In this document: one piece after another, positions 14,701-29,700 of the stretch
How positions within the stretch are numbered: position 1 is the first letter of the stretch
Layout: each line of letters starts with the position of its first letter
Source: Lamellibrachia columna
Taxonomy: Eukaryota > Annelida > Polychaeta > Sabellida > Siboglinidae
Assembly: GCA_963662155.1 (NCBI GenBank)
Contig: OY759265.1
Location: 11,757,429-11,821,428 of the forward strand
DNA length: 64,000 nucleotides
Direction of reading: 5' to 3'
Position numbers and translations under genes: made by a program
Notes under the pieces: model-generated
Told to the model about the DNA's origin: nothing
Databases searched by the model: none
Seen by the model: only the letters and a program-made list of their open reading frames with translations

Positions 14701-17700
14701 CACAAAACATACAGATGTGATACTGCTTGACCGGCAGGTATTGTACAGCACAGGATCGCCTGGCAACTTAAATGAAGCTGACACCAAGGAACATATCTTA
14801 ATCAAGAGCAGCCCCTAAGCAAATGCACAAGACTGAATTATCTAATGTTGCATCACATATTTACAGTAATTTTGAGGCAGGTTTCAATAAATGATTTCGT
14901 GAAACGTAATGTATGCCTCTAGTAAATGTTTCAGCAATGTCCTGCCATCATATTTAAAACCATCAAATTATAATAATACATTTGTAAACATTGTTGTAAA
15001 TATGGTGTATCTTACACTGTATGGTTTGGCAAGTGGTGACATTAAAAAAAAAACTATATATTTAATCAACATTAATTGATATAATAATAAATTAAAATGG
15101 ATCTAAAAGTAAGGTTTAATAATACTGACAAAAGTTTTGAAAAAATTATCCAGCATATGTCTCGATTGTACTTCATTAAAAACACTTACCAAGGCTCCCA
15201 GCAACACTTGATCTCCCAATCCTAAAAAATTAAATTCCACATTATACTCATTGGTACACAGTTCCCCTTTTCAGTAATGAACCAGAAGGTGGACAGTGAC
15301 AAAAATAAACAACAGCTATTAATAGTTTCACACAGCTATATTTTAATATCTTTAATATCAAGAATTCTAATGAATTTTTTTTTATTATCATGAATATATA
15401 TTTCACCAATGGCAACACGACTTACATAATGTTATTTTGAATAATAACCTGCATCTCAACTCAATGTCACTATTATGCATACAGTCGATTTTTATTTGAA
15501 GAAAATAATGCACAATTATCCTCCTCTGTTTTTATAGAAAATGTGGGTACATTATCTAGTTATCTCTATGATATCTAGAGCTGTTGAAACCTGTTTAGAC
15601 ATACACGACCATTTCAACAACACACACACACTTGCTTGTACTTTAGGTTTTTTTTTGATGCCCCGGCAGCTGGTCACGCGTGTTGGCCTCAGGTCAGGGG
15701 TCGACTTGCCCGTTGCAAGATATTCTGAAGAAAATATTGGCAATGACGGTGGTCGCCTCGGCAAGGCCTTGCAAGTCTGAAAGACACATCCGCATGAATT
15801 GAACTGCTCGACAAATGCTGCGGATCAAATTTCTTTAAATTCCGTAAGTTTTATGCAAGTGTTGAAGTAAGCTCAAAGAAAATTAATTCTGCTGCAGCAT
15901 CTTGTATTTCACAATTATGTTCATGTTTTTATATAATAAATCTCATTGTTAGGGGTTTCTTAATATTGATCAACATGCATGCCGCAGTACCCTGTACACA
16001 AATGTGCACAAACACACCCGCATGTGCGTAATAAATTCAACAATATACATTTATTAATCACAGCCTGTTTGTAATCAACACTGTCTTGGATAAGTTACAG
16101 CGTAAATGAAAATATTCCTAAAAACTACTGCTTTTGTTTTATTCTTGTAGCTAGACTTACTACTACTAAAAATAATAATTAGAAAACATTAAACTAAATT
16201 ACAAACATATTAAACACACTGACAAGGTTGACAGGAGGGAATAAATGCCCATTACACGAGAGCCGAGAACATACGTTAAGTAGGAACGCTTCCTGGCGAC
16301 TGATCGTGTCATCCGCCTGTCTGCAAGAGGCCGACTGTTTAACAGCAGACAACACGATGTTAGCTGCGTCTCGGTAGATCTGTTGCACTTCCGTCTGAAA
16401 ATATTGTTTCAATGTTCTATATCATGTATACTAACAATATTACCCATCCTCCAGACAGGATAACTTAATTGGTACTTTGTACATGGTTCGTAGTTATTAT
16501 GTATGATTGTTTGCAACACTATGCATGTTTTCTATGATTGTTACAAGTTATGTAAACCATCCACAAATCAGTTTGATATTAAGTGCCAGAGAGTGCTGGC
16601 ATGGCACAGGATGGTTTACGTAACTTCGAACAATCGCAGAAAACATGCACAGTGTTGCGAACAATCTATGAAGGGTAACTTTACGAAGGTCAATAGTGGG
16701 ATGAATTTTTTTTTTTAATGTGTGTCTCCCAGAGCCTTCCTGGGGGTGTAGATGAACCCCTGAAAGTTTGGTGCCCCAGAGGCAGAGCATCTACGAGGTG
16801 GAGCTTAACATACATACATACATTAGCTCAATCATAGATACTATAGCAATAACATCAAGATGAGGAAGGCAGTGGTATGGAGAGCACTCTGGATGTGTGG
16901 CACTGTTGGCAGCTGAAACGTGCATGATGCTCTGCCAACAGTAGGTGGTATGATACCAACTGTATTACTGGTAACTTAACAAACTATGTAAGACAGCACT
17001 CCCACGCAAAATTAAGCAGCGCCTATTCACGGCAACGGTGGAGTGTGTGCTCCTCCTCTGTGGATGCGAATCATGGTCTATAACAAAACCACTAAAAATA
17101 ATAGATGGGCGTCACACAAGAAAGCTGTGAACTGCTTTCAACATTCACTGGCAACTATATGGTAACAAATGGTAACAAATGCTCTACAGCAGATTGAGTA
17201 AACTGACAGGGTATGGGAAAGGAGGCTGAAATTTGCTGGGCACTGCTACAGACGCAATGATGAACTGGTATCAAGGCCCATTCTGTGGCAGTCAGCACAT
17301 GGAAGCCAAGGCAGACCAGCGTTTCACCTTTATCGACTGTCTAATGTTGGGATAGGAGCCTGGATAGCTGCAAACAGCAATGAGAGATTGGTGCTTCAGG
17401 AGACAGACGGCTGGAGCTAGCAGAGTCTGACCAAGTGGCTGACATGACGATAGCAATTATACCACTACAAATAAAGACAATTTTAATGAAATGGCGGAAT
17501 TATGAATAATTAAATAAATAACTGAAACAGTATCTCTCATGTACCTCATTTTGCTCTACGTCAGATAAAAGTCTTAAACTCTCACCTCGCCATCACGCAT
17601 CTGCTTAAGCATCCGAATGATCTTGTTCTTTGTTCCGTCATTAGGTGATGCCACTAGTACCAGCTGCAGTACTCCTGCAATGATGAAACGCCACCATTAA

Positions 17701-20700
17701 TGGCTGGACTACATTCAAGAAATCCTGAAAACATTACTAACCTTTATGGTTTTTGATATTTAGACATTTCAGCATTAAATAATAATACATTGATTTCCAA
17801 CATTACGTATATGCAGTGTGTATTCATACATTGCTAATGCAATACATTATATACAATACTCATTTAAATCATGCATATAATAAGATACAATAATAAGTCA
17901 TGTTGTGCTACAGTTTTGTTCTGAAAGGGAGAGAATAGATTTATTTAACTTCTGCACTGATTCTGCATAGATAAATTTTTACCATGCAAAATCACATAAA
18001 TGAAGGGCTCACAAATGTAGGTAACAAGGTCTCTCAAATGCACAATACATTTATTTTTGCAAAGAAAGAAACCCTGAAACTCCTACGATAAAATGCATGT
18101 AAAATGGTAATAGTGTATTAAAATATGGGATGTTCTGTACTTCTTTAAACAATGAAAAAAATTTAAAGAGCGTTTTCAGTGATTTATTCTAAAACGTTAG
18201 TCAACAAATTTGGCCTATTCATATACTGTATTAGGCCTGGCCTGTATTTCATTTACTTTGAAGCAGTGTTAAATTATTATTAAAAAATTATTTTCTTTTT
18301 GGTAGCAATATATGACATCGATATGTTGTCTGTCAAAAAACAAAGTTGCCGAACTATTAATAGTAGCTGTTAATGCTATCAAATTCTCACGACAGACAAC
18401 GCTAACATATCAAATTAAAACCAACCACATAACCATAAGTGGGCAGTTAACGTTGATCTGTATACATAATTGGAAACAAAATGAAATCGGCAGCTCCAGC
18501 CAACTTAAGTAGCAATAGAATTTGAACACATCAACACCTACCTTGGTCGTTCATGAGGAACTCAAAGAAGTTACGCACATACGCCAGTAACTGTGTGACT
18601 TCAGATGCCACAAGGCATCGACCCACTTTAGTGCTACAACCACCAATGAAGGGACATGAAGTTGTATCTAGTCTTGTCTTCATGTTAACTGGCATCTATT
18701 CAAAACCAGTTTCTAGCAGTGTGTAACGACAATCTTAGTTGCTTGTTTGCTTCAAGTGGGGGTTACACTAAACTTTACATTTATTAACCTTAACTAAATG
18801 ACACGTAATGGACAAGGACATCGTTCTTAATGTATTTTCACTGCGTTTTATGTTACACTCTCTTATGTAATTATTACATTTTAAGTGGTATTTTGTATTT
18901 GTATAATTTCGTTTTTTAAACTCACAACCCTTAGGAAGATAAAATGTATATTTTATAAGGTCTATTGTGAATAAATGTTTTTATTATTATTATGGTTTCC
19001 TTACATTGTAATAAAAAACTGCAAAAATTAAGCAAATGTCAGATACTCGTATTCTAGTGAAATTTCTTGAAAGTTGCTTAAAAAATACATAACAAGCCAA
19101 TGAGCTATTAACCCTGGGAGTGACCACTGGGCCCACACGATCAGTGCGAAAAGCATTCCGGCTGATTTTGGTATGACCTCACACGGGAACAAATGGTATC
19201 ATTGGAAAGCTGAATCACTCTTCATTCTGGTTCATGTTTATTCATGAGCATAGTCAATGACAGCTAATGACGATCTAGCTTACAAAACACGTCACATAGT
19301 AGTTGGTGCCTATATTTGGCTGCTTTTACTATGCTCTGCAGAATAAATTTATGTTCCCATTCATAGTATCTACATATGTAACATGCTACACCTTTGGAAA
19401 GCTCTGACTGGCCTATTCGAATACACGTGAATGAGTGAGTGGGCTATATGCAGCGAATGAGCATCGTTGTTACAAACACGTGTTGTCTGGGCCATCTGAG
19501 CTTTTTATTTACTAATCTGCCATTTTGTTTTTTTACTTCATTCTGTGTCAGTTCACTTTATGCCAGATTATGTCTAGTTCCGCATTAATGTTTCAGCAAG
19601 CTGAATGACAGAATTAGTGAATTTTGTTATTATACTGTTAGAACGATATCGCAGGCTTTTTTGAGGTAAATATTAGCATGTTGCCATCGCGATTGACAGC
19701 CCGCACAACCACGGTAAACGACGCGGGACCGATGGGCCTGTCTGAATCGGCAGTCAGGTGTTGGAAAAAATCATAAAAATTTAAGTTCTCAACATATCTG
19801 ATTAATTTTTCATGTTTTATTGTGTAGCTAATATGTATGGCTACTTTTTACTGTAGATTTTATCATTTTATTATAATAAAGAGTCTTTTTAGCAATAAAA
19901 TAATACCTCAATCTCATTTGTGCGATAATTATTAGCAATGTTATGATTTTTTGAAAGCACCCTTATGAATAACTCCAATTTGTGTACACTGGAAATTTAT
20001 CATTGGTCACTCCTAGGGTTAATGAACTTACGCATTCAGTTCCCGCCGAACTATTCTCTTGTAGGTTGATATCCCTCCCTGAGACTTCTTCACCAGACGA
20101 AACATTACATTGTGTACAGCCACGTACATCTTGTCACTGAGGCCCCCTTGCTGTCACCAAGTAGAAACAGAAACATGACATCCTGCGCACTCACACACAT
20201 CTTGTCACTGGTGCACTCACACATATCTTGTCACGGAGGCTCCCTTGCCGTCACCAAATAAAAACAGAAACATGACAATGTGCACACTGACACACATCTT
20301 GTCACCGAGGCTGCCTTGCTGTCATCGAGTAGAAACAGAAACATGACACTCTGCACAGTTACACAGATTTTGTCACCGAGGCTCCCAGTCTATCACCAAG
20401 TAGATACAGAAACATGACATTCTGCACACTTACATACATCTTGTAAATAATAAAAAAAATTATATGATAAATATTCTAAAATCATTATCATAAACATCCA
20501 AAAATACTGCAGTTATCCCCAAATTCCCATTATGTTGTATATTTTAGTGGGGGTTTATGAGGGTGTGTCCCATACAAGGCTACTGCTGGTGATGCTGCCT
20601 ACCTTGCCTGCATCTCTGTCGACTTTGATGGCGTTGAGCAGGAGACAGGTGATGGTGCAGCGTGCCTCCTTGGGCAGCATGAACAGCTGCATGACTGGCA

Positions 20701-23700
20701 GGTTACTGGGGGGACGGCAGCAAACACATATTACAGCACTATTCATTCACATGTCAGCACAACACACTTACTTGTCAACAATACATTCTTACATGTCAGC
20801 ATCACACACGCACACATCAAAACAACACACTCACGTCAGCACAAAATTCACCTGCAGCACAAAACTCACCAGTCAGCATAACACACTCACTTGTCAACAA
20901 TACACTGTTACACACATCAGCACCACACACCCACTTGTAAGCAGAACACACATGTCAGCACAAAACTTACCTGCCAGTGCAACACACTTACATGTCAGCA
21001 CTACATATTTACATGTCAGTACAACCCTCTTGCATGTCAGCACAACACACATCAGCACAATATATTCACATATCAACACAACACACTTACATATCTGCAC
21101 AACACTCACATGTCAGCACACAACACACACTTACATGTCAACACCACATGCATCCACACTGGACATCTACATTTAAACCAAATGTGCCCCTATCAGCACA
21201 ATATACCTATGTTAACAATACACAATACACCCATGTAAACAATATACAATACACCCATGTCAACAATACACAATACACCCATGTCAACAATACACAATAC
21301 ACCCATGTCAACAATATACAATACACCCATGTAAACAATATACAATACACCCATGTCAACAATACACAATACACCCATGTAAACAATACACAATACACCC
21401 ATGTCAACAATATACAATACACCCATGTCAACAATACACAATACACCCATGTAAACAATACACAATACACCCATGTCAACAATATACAATACACCCATGT
21501 AAACAATATACAATACACCCATGTCAACAATACACAATACACCCATGTCAACAATACACAATACACCCATGTCAACAATATACAATACACCCATGTAAAC
21601 AATATACAATACACCCATGTCAACAATATACAATACACCCATGTCAACAATACACTTTCAGTTGACAGTAGGGGAAGGCAGTGTTAGTTCAGCCATTTTT
21701 CATTCTTTTTGATGTCTAGGGCGCAATCATATTCATAAGTCAAAATTGGTTTTACTCACATAAACTATGATTATTAATATATCATTTTATACGAAGATAA
21801 TATATCTAGCATGCATAGATAATTATATATAGCTGATTCAAATAGGGTTGGTAAGCTGGCTCAACTAACAACTGGTGTGGGGTAAGTTGAGCTACAGTGT
21901 AACTAAGTTGCGTAAATGCTTTGTCTAATTTATGCAGGCCTTGTACACAAAATTCATAACAACTCAGCCAACACATCTACCCAATGGGCATAACATGTCT
22001 CTGACAAGTCTACAAGCTTAATTAATACGTCAACACACTTAATTAATGTTGATTTATAGGTAAATCACAACCAGTGTAACTAACTGCTAATATGTTGCCT
22101 TGTAGCTATCTGGTGTCCCAATTTGCTTGGAAAAATTAATTTCTTGATGTATTTTGGGGTAAAGAACATTCATCTTCGTTCTTTACCCGCTGCTCAACTA
22201 ACCCTCCCTTTCGCCTTGGGTGGGTTAACTAACCCTGTTTCGACAATTAAACTTGTTTAATTAACATATCATTAAAGCGCAAAGTGATGTAAATAATCTT
22301 CTTCTCTGTGCATAGTTAAACCATTTGTAAGTGCACAAACAATAAAGGCTAGTCATGTGCGTTGATAGTTTACACACCAGCAGACGTTAATCACAATTAC
22401 TAAAAGTTTTGAAAACATCAAAAAACATACATTTAGCCCACATGTTCTGACCGTTGTGACAAACGTAACCTACTATATGTGAATTGTGTTCTAATAACGA
22501 GTTCAATCACTGGGTGGTACAATGTAACTGTCGCTGCTGAAGTTTCCCGGGAAACATGGGTGGCTCAACTAACCCAGTGGCTCAACTAACACTGCCTTCC
22601 CCTACATGTCAGCAAAGCTAGCACGCTAACACTACACATATTTTAGCACCATAAATTCGCATGGCAACACAACATACACATGTAAATGCTACACATTTTC
22701 ATGTCATCATATCACTAATGTCACCACTGTCAGCACTACACACGTACATATGAGCACTACACACATACATATGAGAACTAAACCAATGTCAACAAAAAGT
22801 ACCAATATCAATATAGGTTTGACTAGTCATACTTAAACTCACAACAAATGAAACTGGCCATGGAAAGATCATCCTCACTTCGAGGGATGATAAATGGATA
22901 CACTGTTTTTTTCACAGTTTGCACATTTCTTTTGCTACACCCACCCAAAGTTGCCGAGACCCGTTTCTTCGAGAGCTTCAACCATCAGTTGAGTGGGAAT
23001 GGCGAACTCAAGCGACCCCTGCAACAGACAGACAACACACAGCATGAAGGTAACGATCTGTATCAGCCATTTCTCCAAACCTGAGACTTCAGAACAACAT
23101 ATTTTGATATTCTGTGATCATGATATACCACATCTTGCATGACATAAGTTAATGTTTTATTTAAATATTACCTTTTGTCTGGCAATTAGAAGTGAAAACA
23201 ATATACAAAATTTATATATGAAAACTACAAAAAACTTCAAACTAAATAAAAATATTGTTCTCTCTTTCAGGCATCATCTGGTGACATTGGTGATGACAGA
23301 TTTCCATTAAATTCTGTCACTAATCGACGTCAACAACTGGATGTCATTTGCTGATCTTGTATCATAAAAACTGTCAATACATATTATTTAGCTTTGTTGA
23401 CCTCAATTTCTCTTTCAATGATGATTCAACGAACACATCTATTTGTCATTAACAGCATCTATCAAAAGCATGCTTCCTGTAGCCAGTCTGTCAATAACTG
23501 ACAAACTTAAAACATCACCATCATCACGTGATGCCATATCCTCTTGGATGGTCGGCTATCTTGTGGTTCTTGATCTTCCACTGCCTCTTTTGCTGTCAAC
23601 CATTCTTTCAATATTTCCCATTGAATTCCTTCTTGTCTGATGATGTAACCAAAAACTGTTAATTTGTGTTTCTGTATTTTAAATAAAAAATATACCTGTG

Positions 23701-26700
23701 TCATAAAATACACACATCATCTTTGCTCTAATGGTTGCCCTAACTATAACTGTTACATAACTGTTAGGTGTCACCCCCTGGAGAGTTCTTAGGCATGAGA
23801 AATTTGTTCAGCTGGGGTGCAGGGTCCGTAGGCCACAAAGTCCCCCAGTCCATGGACCTCAGTAAATTTCAAGAGTATTTGTAGAACTTTGAAGACACTT
23901 TTTATTCCAAAACTAAAGTTCATCTTCAACTAAGTTGTCTTCAACACGGGCTTACACTGCTTTCCAGCAGGAAATCTCATTGGTTGATGCCCAGCTGTTG
24001 ACCAATCACTGATCGCGTTTCACGCGATATTACCCATAAAATTAACTGCGGCCTTCGCTTGTGACACACGCAAACAAACAGACTGTGTTTAATTTTCGCA
24101 AAAAAAGGTGAAATTTTCATTGCTAAAGATTATGAAAATATGCGTGAGAATTTAGACTGTGGCATGTGATGTAATAGCGTTATTCTCACGGCTTACATGT
24201 GAGAGTTGACAGATATGCTGTCACTGTTTAGAAGTGACACGACATACCACAAGTAGCAGTAATACCCGTCCACAGCGGTATCTGTCGTGTCGTCGTGCAG
24301 CCAGTAGTTCTTCCAGAATCGTCTCATTGTGAGCCATCACCTTCGCAATTCTATGCAAACACCAATCAAACTCGCAATTTCTCTCATTACAGAAAGATTA
24401 AGTATGTAGATAAAGTGCTAAATATCAATGTTTCAGGTAGTCTATCTTCTTGTCGTGTTACTCAAACCAATCCTATGCACTCTAGCTGAAATGTTACTGA
24501 CAACCATGACATATTTGCAAACCTGTGGGGCGCTGTAGCTCAGTTAGAGCATCGGACACTAATTCAAATATGTGAATGAATAATCTTTGTACAGTAATTG
24601 CAGCATGGCTGAATACTTCCAAGAGAAGTCGAGTTGGTGTTGGCAGGAACAGGTCTGCCAGGGGGTGAAGTGTAAAGCACTTTAAGCGATCCTTAGGACT
24701 GGATACCGCGCTATATAAGGAGTTATCTTTACATTTCTTTTGAACTTTGCACCATCTATGACTTTGAGAATTCTTCCCGAGACCTACCTCTCGGACTCAA
24801 GTCCCTCAATAAGCAGGTCTTCCTGCAGGTTATAGCTGAGGTATCCCAGTCTACGGTAGTCCATGTCTGCGGCAAACATACAGCACTTCTAAACATGCAT
24901 GGACTTCACAGCACTAATAACATGCAACATTTTCTGGCCGGAACAATTACCTGTTGATTCTCTTCTACCCGCCCAATGTGATCAATTGCAAGGATGGATT
25001 ATATACTCCCCAACTTCTGCTCTTAGGGGCCATCCATTTTTGGATGTCTTTAAGACCCCCAACCCCCTTGTAACACTGGCATGTACACCCCCCTATAATT
25101 ACATTCATTTTGACAAAGATCCCCCCTGATTTGTCATTGAAATGCTTTTAAAATATACAAAAAAAATGGCTTAACAATTCGACCTATCTATTATTTCCGA
25201 CATTAAATTTTTTTTATGTAACGCTGGCCCAGAAACCCCCCCCACCCCACGTAGCACTTCATATGCTTGCCCATATGCACCCCCACCCCCCAAGCATGAC
25301 GTACTTTATGGATGACCCCTTATATTGGTGCAGTAGGGGGCACCAGCTATTAACTATGCATTTTAACCTCATTGAAATCTTGACATCAGCATACAAAGTT
25401 AACTTTAATTTCCTGAATTTCCCTTCAAAATTTACTTAACAAAATAACAAGATTTAGCATAACAAAAGGTGATTATTTACAATGACATCCATATATACCA
25501 CTTCAGGAGAAATAAAACAAACTAACCAACTGAGTCAAAATATTTAAATTCCCTAAAAATGCATTACATTACACCTGTGTGAGCCCAATTCTTACTGAAA
25601 TAACCCTCACCCTAATCTAAGCTGTCATAGCACCACTGTCCTCGAGTAACTTCTCAAACTGTATTTATCAACACGACATGGACATGTCTAAAATAAAACT
25701 TACCACTATTGCGCACACCACTTTCTGGAAATGACAACATAAGTTGATTTGTCTGAAAGACAAATCACAAAAGAAATATCAGGTTAAGTGAACTGAACAT
25801 TGTAATCAATACTACTGGTATACTGCACACGAAGGTAACAATATCAGGTCAAGTGAACTGAACATTGTAATCAATACTACTGGTATACTGCACACGAAGG
25901 TAACAATATCAGGTCAAGTGAACTGAACATTGTAATCAATACTACTGATATACTGCACACAAAGGTAACAATATCAGGTCAAACGAACTGAACATTGTAA
26001 TCAATACTACTGGTATACTACACATGAAGGTAACAATATCAGGTCAAGCGAACTGAACATGGTAATCAATACTACTGGTATACTACACATGAAGGTAACA
26101 ATATCAGGTCAAGCGAACTGAACACTGTAATCAATACTGCTGGTATACTGCACATCAAGGTAACAATATCAGGTCAAGTGAACTGAACATTGTAATCAAT
26201 ACTACTGGTATACTGCACATGAAGGTAACAATATCAGGTCAAGTGAACTGAACATTGTAATCAATACTACTGGTATACTGCACATCAAGGTAACAATATC
26301 AGGTCAAGTGAACTGAACACTGTATTCAATACTACTGGTATACTGCACACGAAGGTAACAACATCAGGTCAAGTGAACTGAACATTGTACTCAATACTAC
26401 TGGTATACTGCACACGAAGGTAACAATATACTAGTAGTAATAACATAGTGTAAATTAAGATGTTCAGGATTTATAACATGTTTCAGTTGATTGCAACATA
26501 AAAATATTTGTTAGTTTTCTTTACAAATAATATTATCATACTATTCCATTTTTATACATTTACTATTATTACCGCTATATTAGATATATATATCGTAATA
26601 AATTAATAAAGCTGATTTTAATAACAAAAGTGTCGGTGAAGCCTAAAATAAATTATTGCTGCACGTGGCCAAATATACTTGAAAATACATCCTGCAGTTG

Positions 26701-29700
26701 GAAGAAATACCCCAGATTACGATTTAAGCTAATACACAATGCCTGCCAATTCTAGGTATATTCCAGATTCCTTAACATCACAGGATTTGTCTGTTTAGGA
26801 CACGTACCCGTTCTCCGAACACACCATTCTGTCGTATCTGCTTGAGCACAGTTGGGGTGAAAGGTCGGCTGACTAGCTTGTGTCTCTACAACATAAGATG
26901 GCGCCACAGTCTTTGTGAAACCCAACATCACCAAAATTACACTGTCTTGTTGTAATATCACTGGAACACATTACCTAAAGCAGCCAAACGATGTCCTATT
27001 ACACAACCAAATAGTTAGATTACATATCAGTGCTACAGTGATTAGTATATGGCCTTCATTGGGAGCAAATGTTGACTACACCTGTTCACCACTGAGATGG
27101 TGTTGGGTGAACAGGTCTATAACAATGACAGTTGGCCTACCTGATTGGTTGTGTAATAAGAAAACATCAATCCATATTTCATAGTTACTTTCCTAGTTGT
27201 TACCAGCACTCTGCAACGTTCTATTAACTGACTAGTCTGTATATGTTGTGGTTACTAGAATCTTATGAAGCCTCATTCAAGTATTCAGTCTTTTTCAGAA
27301 CATTATCGCAAGTTGATCTTTCCATGCTGGCACTGAGGGTGGTCACTGCCAGGGTGCATGTCACTGAGGGTGGTCACTGCCAGGGTGCATGTCACTGAGG
27401 GTGGTTACTGCCAGGGTGCATGTCACTGAGGGTGGTTACTGCCAGGGTGCATGTCACTGAGGGTGGTCACTGCCAGAGTGCATGTCACTGAGGGTGATTT
27501 TTGCCAGGGTGCATGTCACTGAGGGTGGTCACTGCCAGGGTGCATGTCACTGAGGGTGGATACTGCCAGGGTGCATGTCATCCTCTTTAATTCTATCCCC
27601 AATTAATGCGATGAGACCGACATTAACATGATCATCGGAGTCACAAGAGATGCACAGTCCCCAGTGTTGAGAGACAGGTTTTTGAACCAAAAGTGGATGT
27701 GTTAACCACTACACATTGCACCTCTTTGGTGGGTTGGTTCACTGCAATACCTGTCACTACCAACCTATTAAGGGAGGGTCTATTCACAACTATTAATACA
27801 TGCACTCACCTTCAAGAACAATACACAATTTGAAATGATTAACACTAAAGGTCTTTGCGCGTAACTCAATAACTTTAACTCAATAAACGTGGCAACGTCA
27901 ACTACGCTAAACCACATCCGTACCGTCGGATTCTTGCCAAGTGCCGAGTCATGGAAGAACTGCTTCACCTGCACACGTTCTGTTGCTGTCACAACAATAC
28001 GAAACATTTCAAATTGGTTGACAATGCATGGTGTTATTATACATTACAATACATAAACATATAGTAATGAAACTTCTATTGCACCACAATCCTTGAGAAC
28101 CCAATCTCAGCAGCAGTTCACATGTCCAAGTCGTCAGTAGATGGATGAGTATGTTGAGCGGCTAAGGAGAACCAAAGAGGTCAAAAAGATGGGTCTTAAT
28201 GTGATGCCAACATGTCATTATATATCACTGTTTCTGGTTGACTTAACATTTGATCTCCTACACCTGCAACAGACATGCCACCTAATGTTGCTAATGAGTT
28301 GTTGACATTAAAATGCATTTTTGGAAACAAATTGAAAATCTAATCACTGATGGGCAAACAGACCTGGACAACATGAAAGTATATGTTAATTTTGAGTTCT
28401 ATACATATGCATGCAGTGCCATGCATGCACCAACACACATGCTGTTTGTGCATGAGTGAATGTGTATGCATGCTTACATACATGTTATTTTCATAAGGTG
28501 ATGCCCTTTTAATGTCTGTGTAACACTAGATGATCAATTCAGCACACACACGCATGTACGTACGTACACACACACACACACACACAAAACAACCAGACAT
28601 TCAGAGTACCTACATGTGATAATCCTGCCGTCTAATGTCCATATGTGCGGTAGACAGTCGATGACATGGAAACGATCTAAACATGACAAAATATAAGCAG
28701 TATTACACCATACATTTTTACATCGGATGAAAGAAAAAACCTAAAAAATATATATGACATAACAAAATTTTATTTCTCCCACCCATATGCCTCATAGTTA
28801 TCACCAGTAGACTTCCCAATATGATTAGCAGCCATGCAAACATTTCATGAAAAATCCAAGACTGCAGTATCCTAGGTTTCCATAAACAGCAGTACTTCAC
28901 ATACATGGGAATGTTCTTAACTCGGTAGAAAAACTATTGTCATCAGGTCTCACAGGGTGGTCCGAAAAATGAAATCCATGTAATATTGTATGATTGCAGT
29001 AGAATTATATCTATCAGTAATAACGTTTAATGAAAAAGACATATACAGAAAATATTGAAAAAATAACGTATGAGTTGAAAAGACAACTTACTGTGTAATA
29101 ACTGAAGACAACTTCCCCTAACCAGAGAAAATGTGTTATTGAAATTCAGAACGCTGTTACATCATATGTTTTGTAAATGTCACAGAGCTTCGCTAGCTCA
29201 TTCAAAGGCTGCACCCGGTTGCCACTAAGAATACCGTACTGCCTGTAGTGAAAGTGATGAATACACACATCAGGTAGCTGCACAAGTAAATATGTTTGTT
29301 ACTTACTCTTACTAATCCTCCTCACAGTACTTTTATTGATCCTTCTCACAATATGTCAACTTTCAAATGGTCCAATGGTCTAATGGTTCACATTGTTAAA
29401 ATCTGATAGAGAGAAGGTCCTCATAGAATGTGATGACCCAGGCCTAGGTTTTCCATTTTTATAGGGAAAAAAATCTGATATCATGCACACACATTTGTAC
29501 ATCTACCTGCACAATTTATTAATAAGTACTGCCAATACTACACTATGCACAAACTCAGTTAAGTACTTCACACGTGCCAATTCATTGCAGGAGGATTTAC
29601 TGAGATGTATTGACTGAATCATTGTAAAGCTTGGCATTTGGAAATACCGGCTGGTGGAGATTTCATCGACTTACTTAGAACGCCATTCTGTAATGATTAT

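Noticed and set aside
15541..15780. Plus-strand ORF of 79 aa
   Set aside because: It lies opposite exon 17, whose splice sites and phase fit the LRR gene.
20977..21687. ORFs of 236, 149 and 147 aa
   Set aside because: They arise from the 24-bp minisatellite and give pure repeat peptides on both strands.
24527..24600. A true tRNA gene
   Set aside because: Only the A-box half is tRNA-like; the B box is missing and the sequence continues into a SINE body.
27600..27720. Inverted SINE with a B-box-like AGGTTTTTGAACC
   Set aside because: The box match is poor and no A box or known tail is present.
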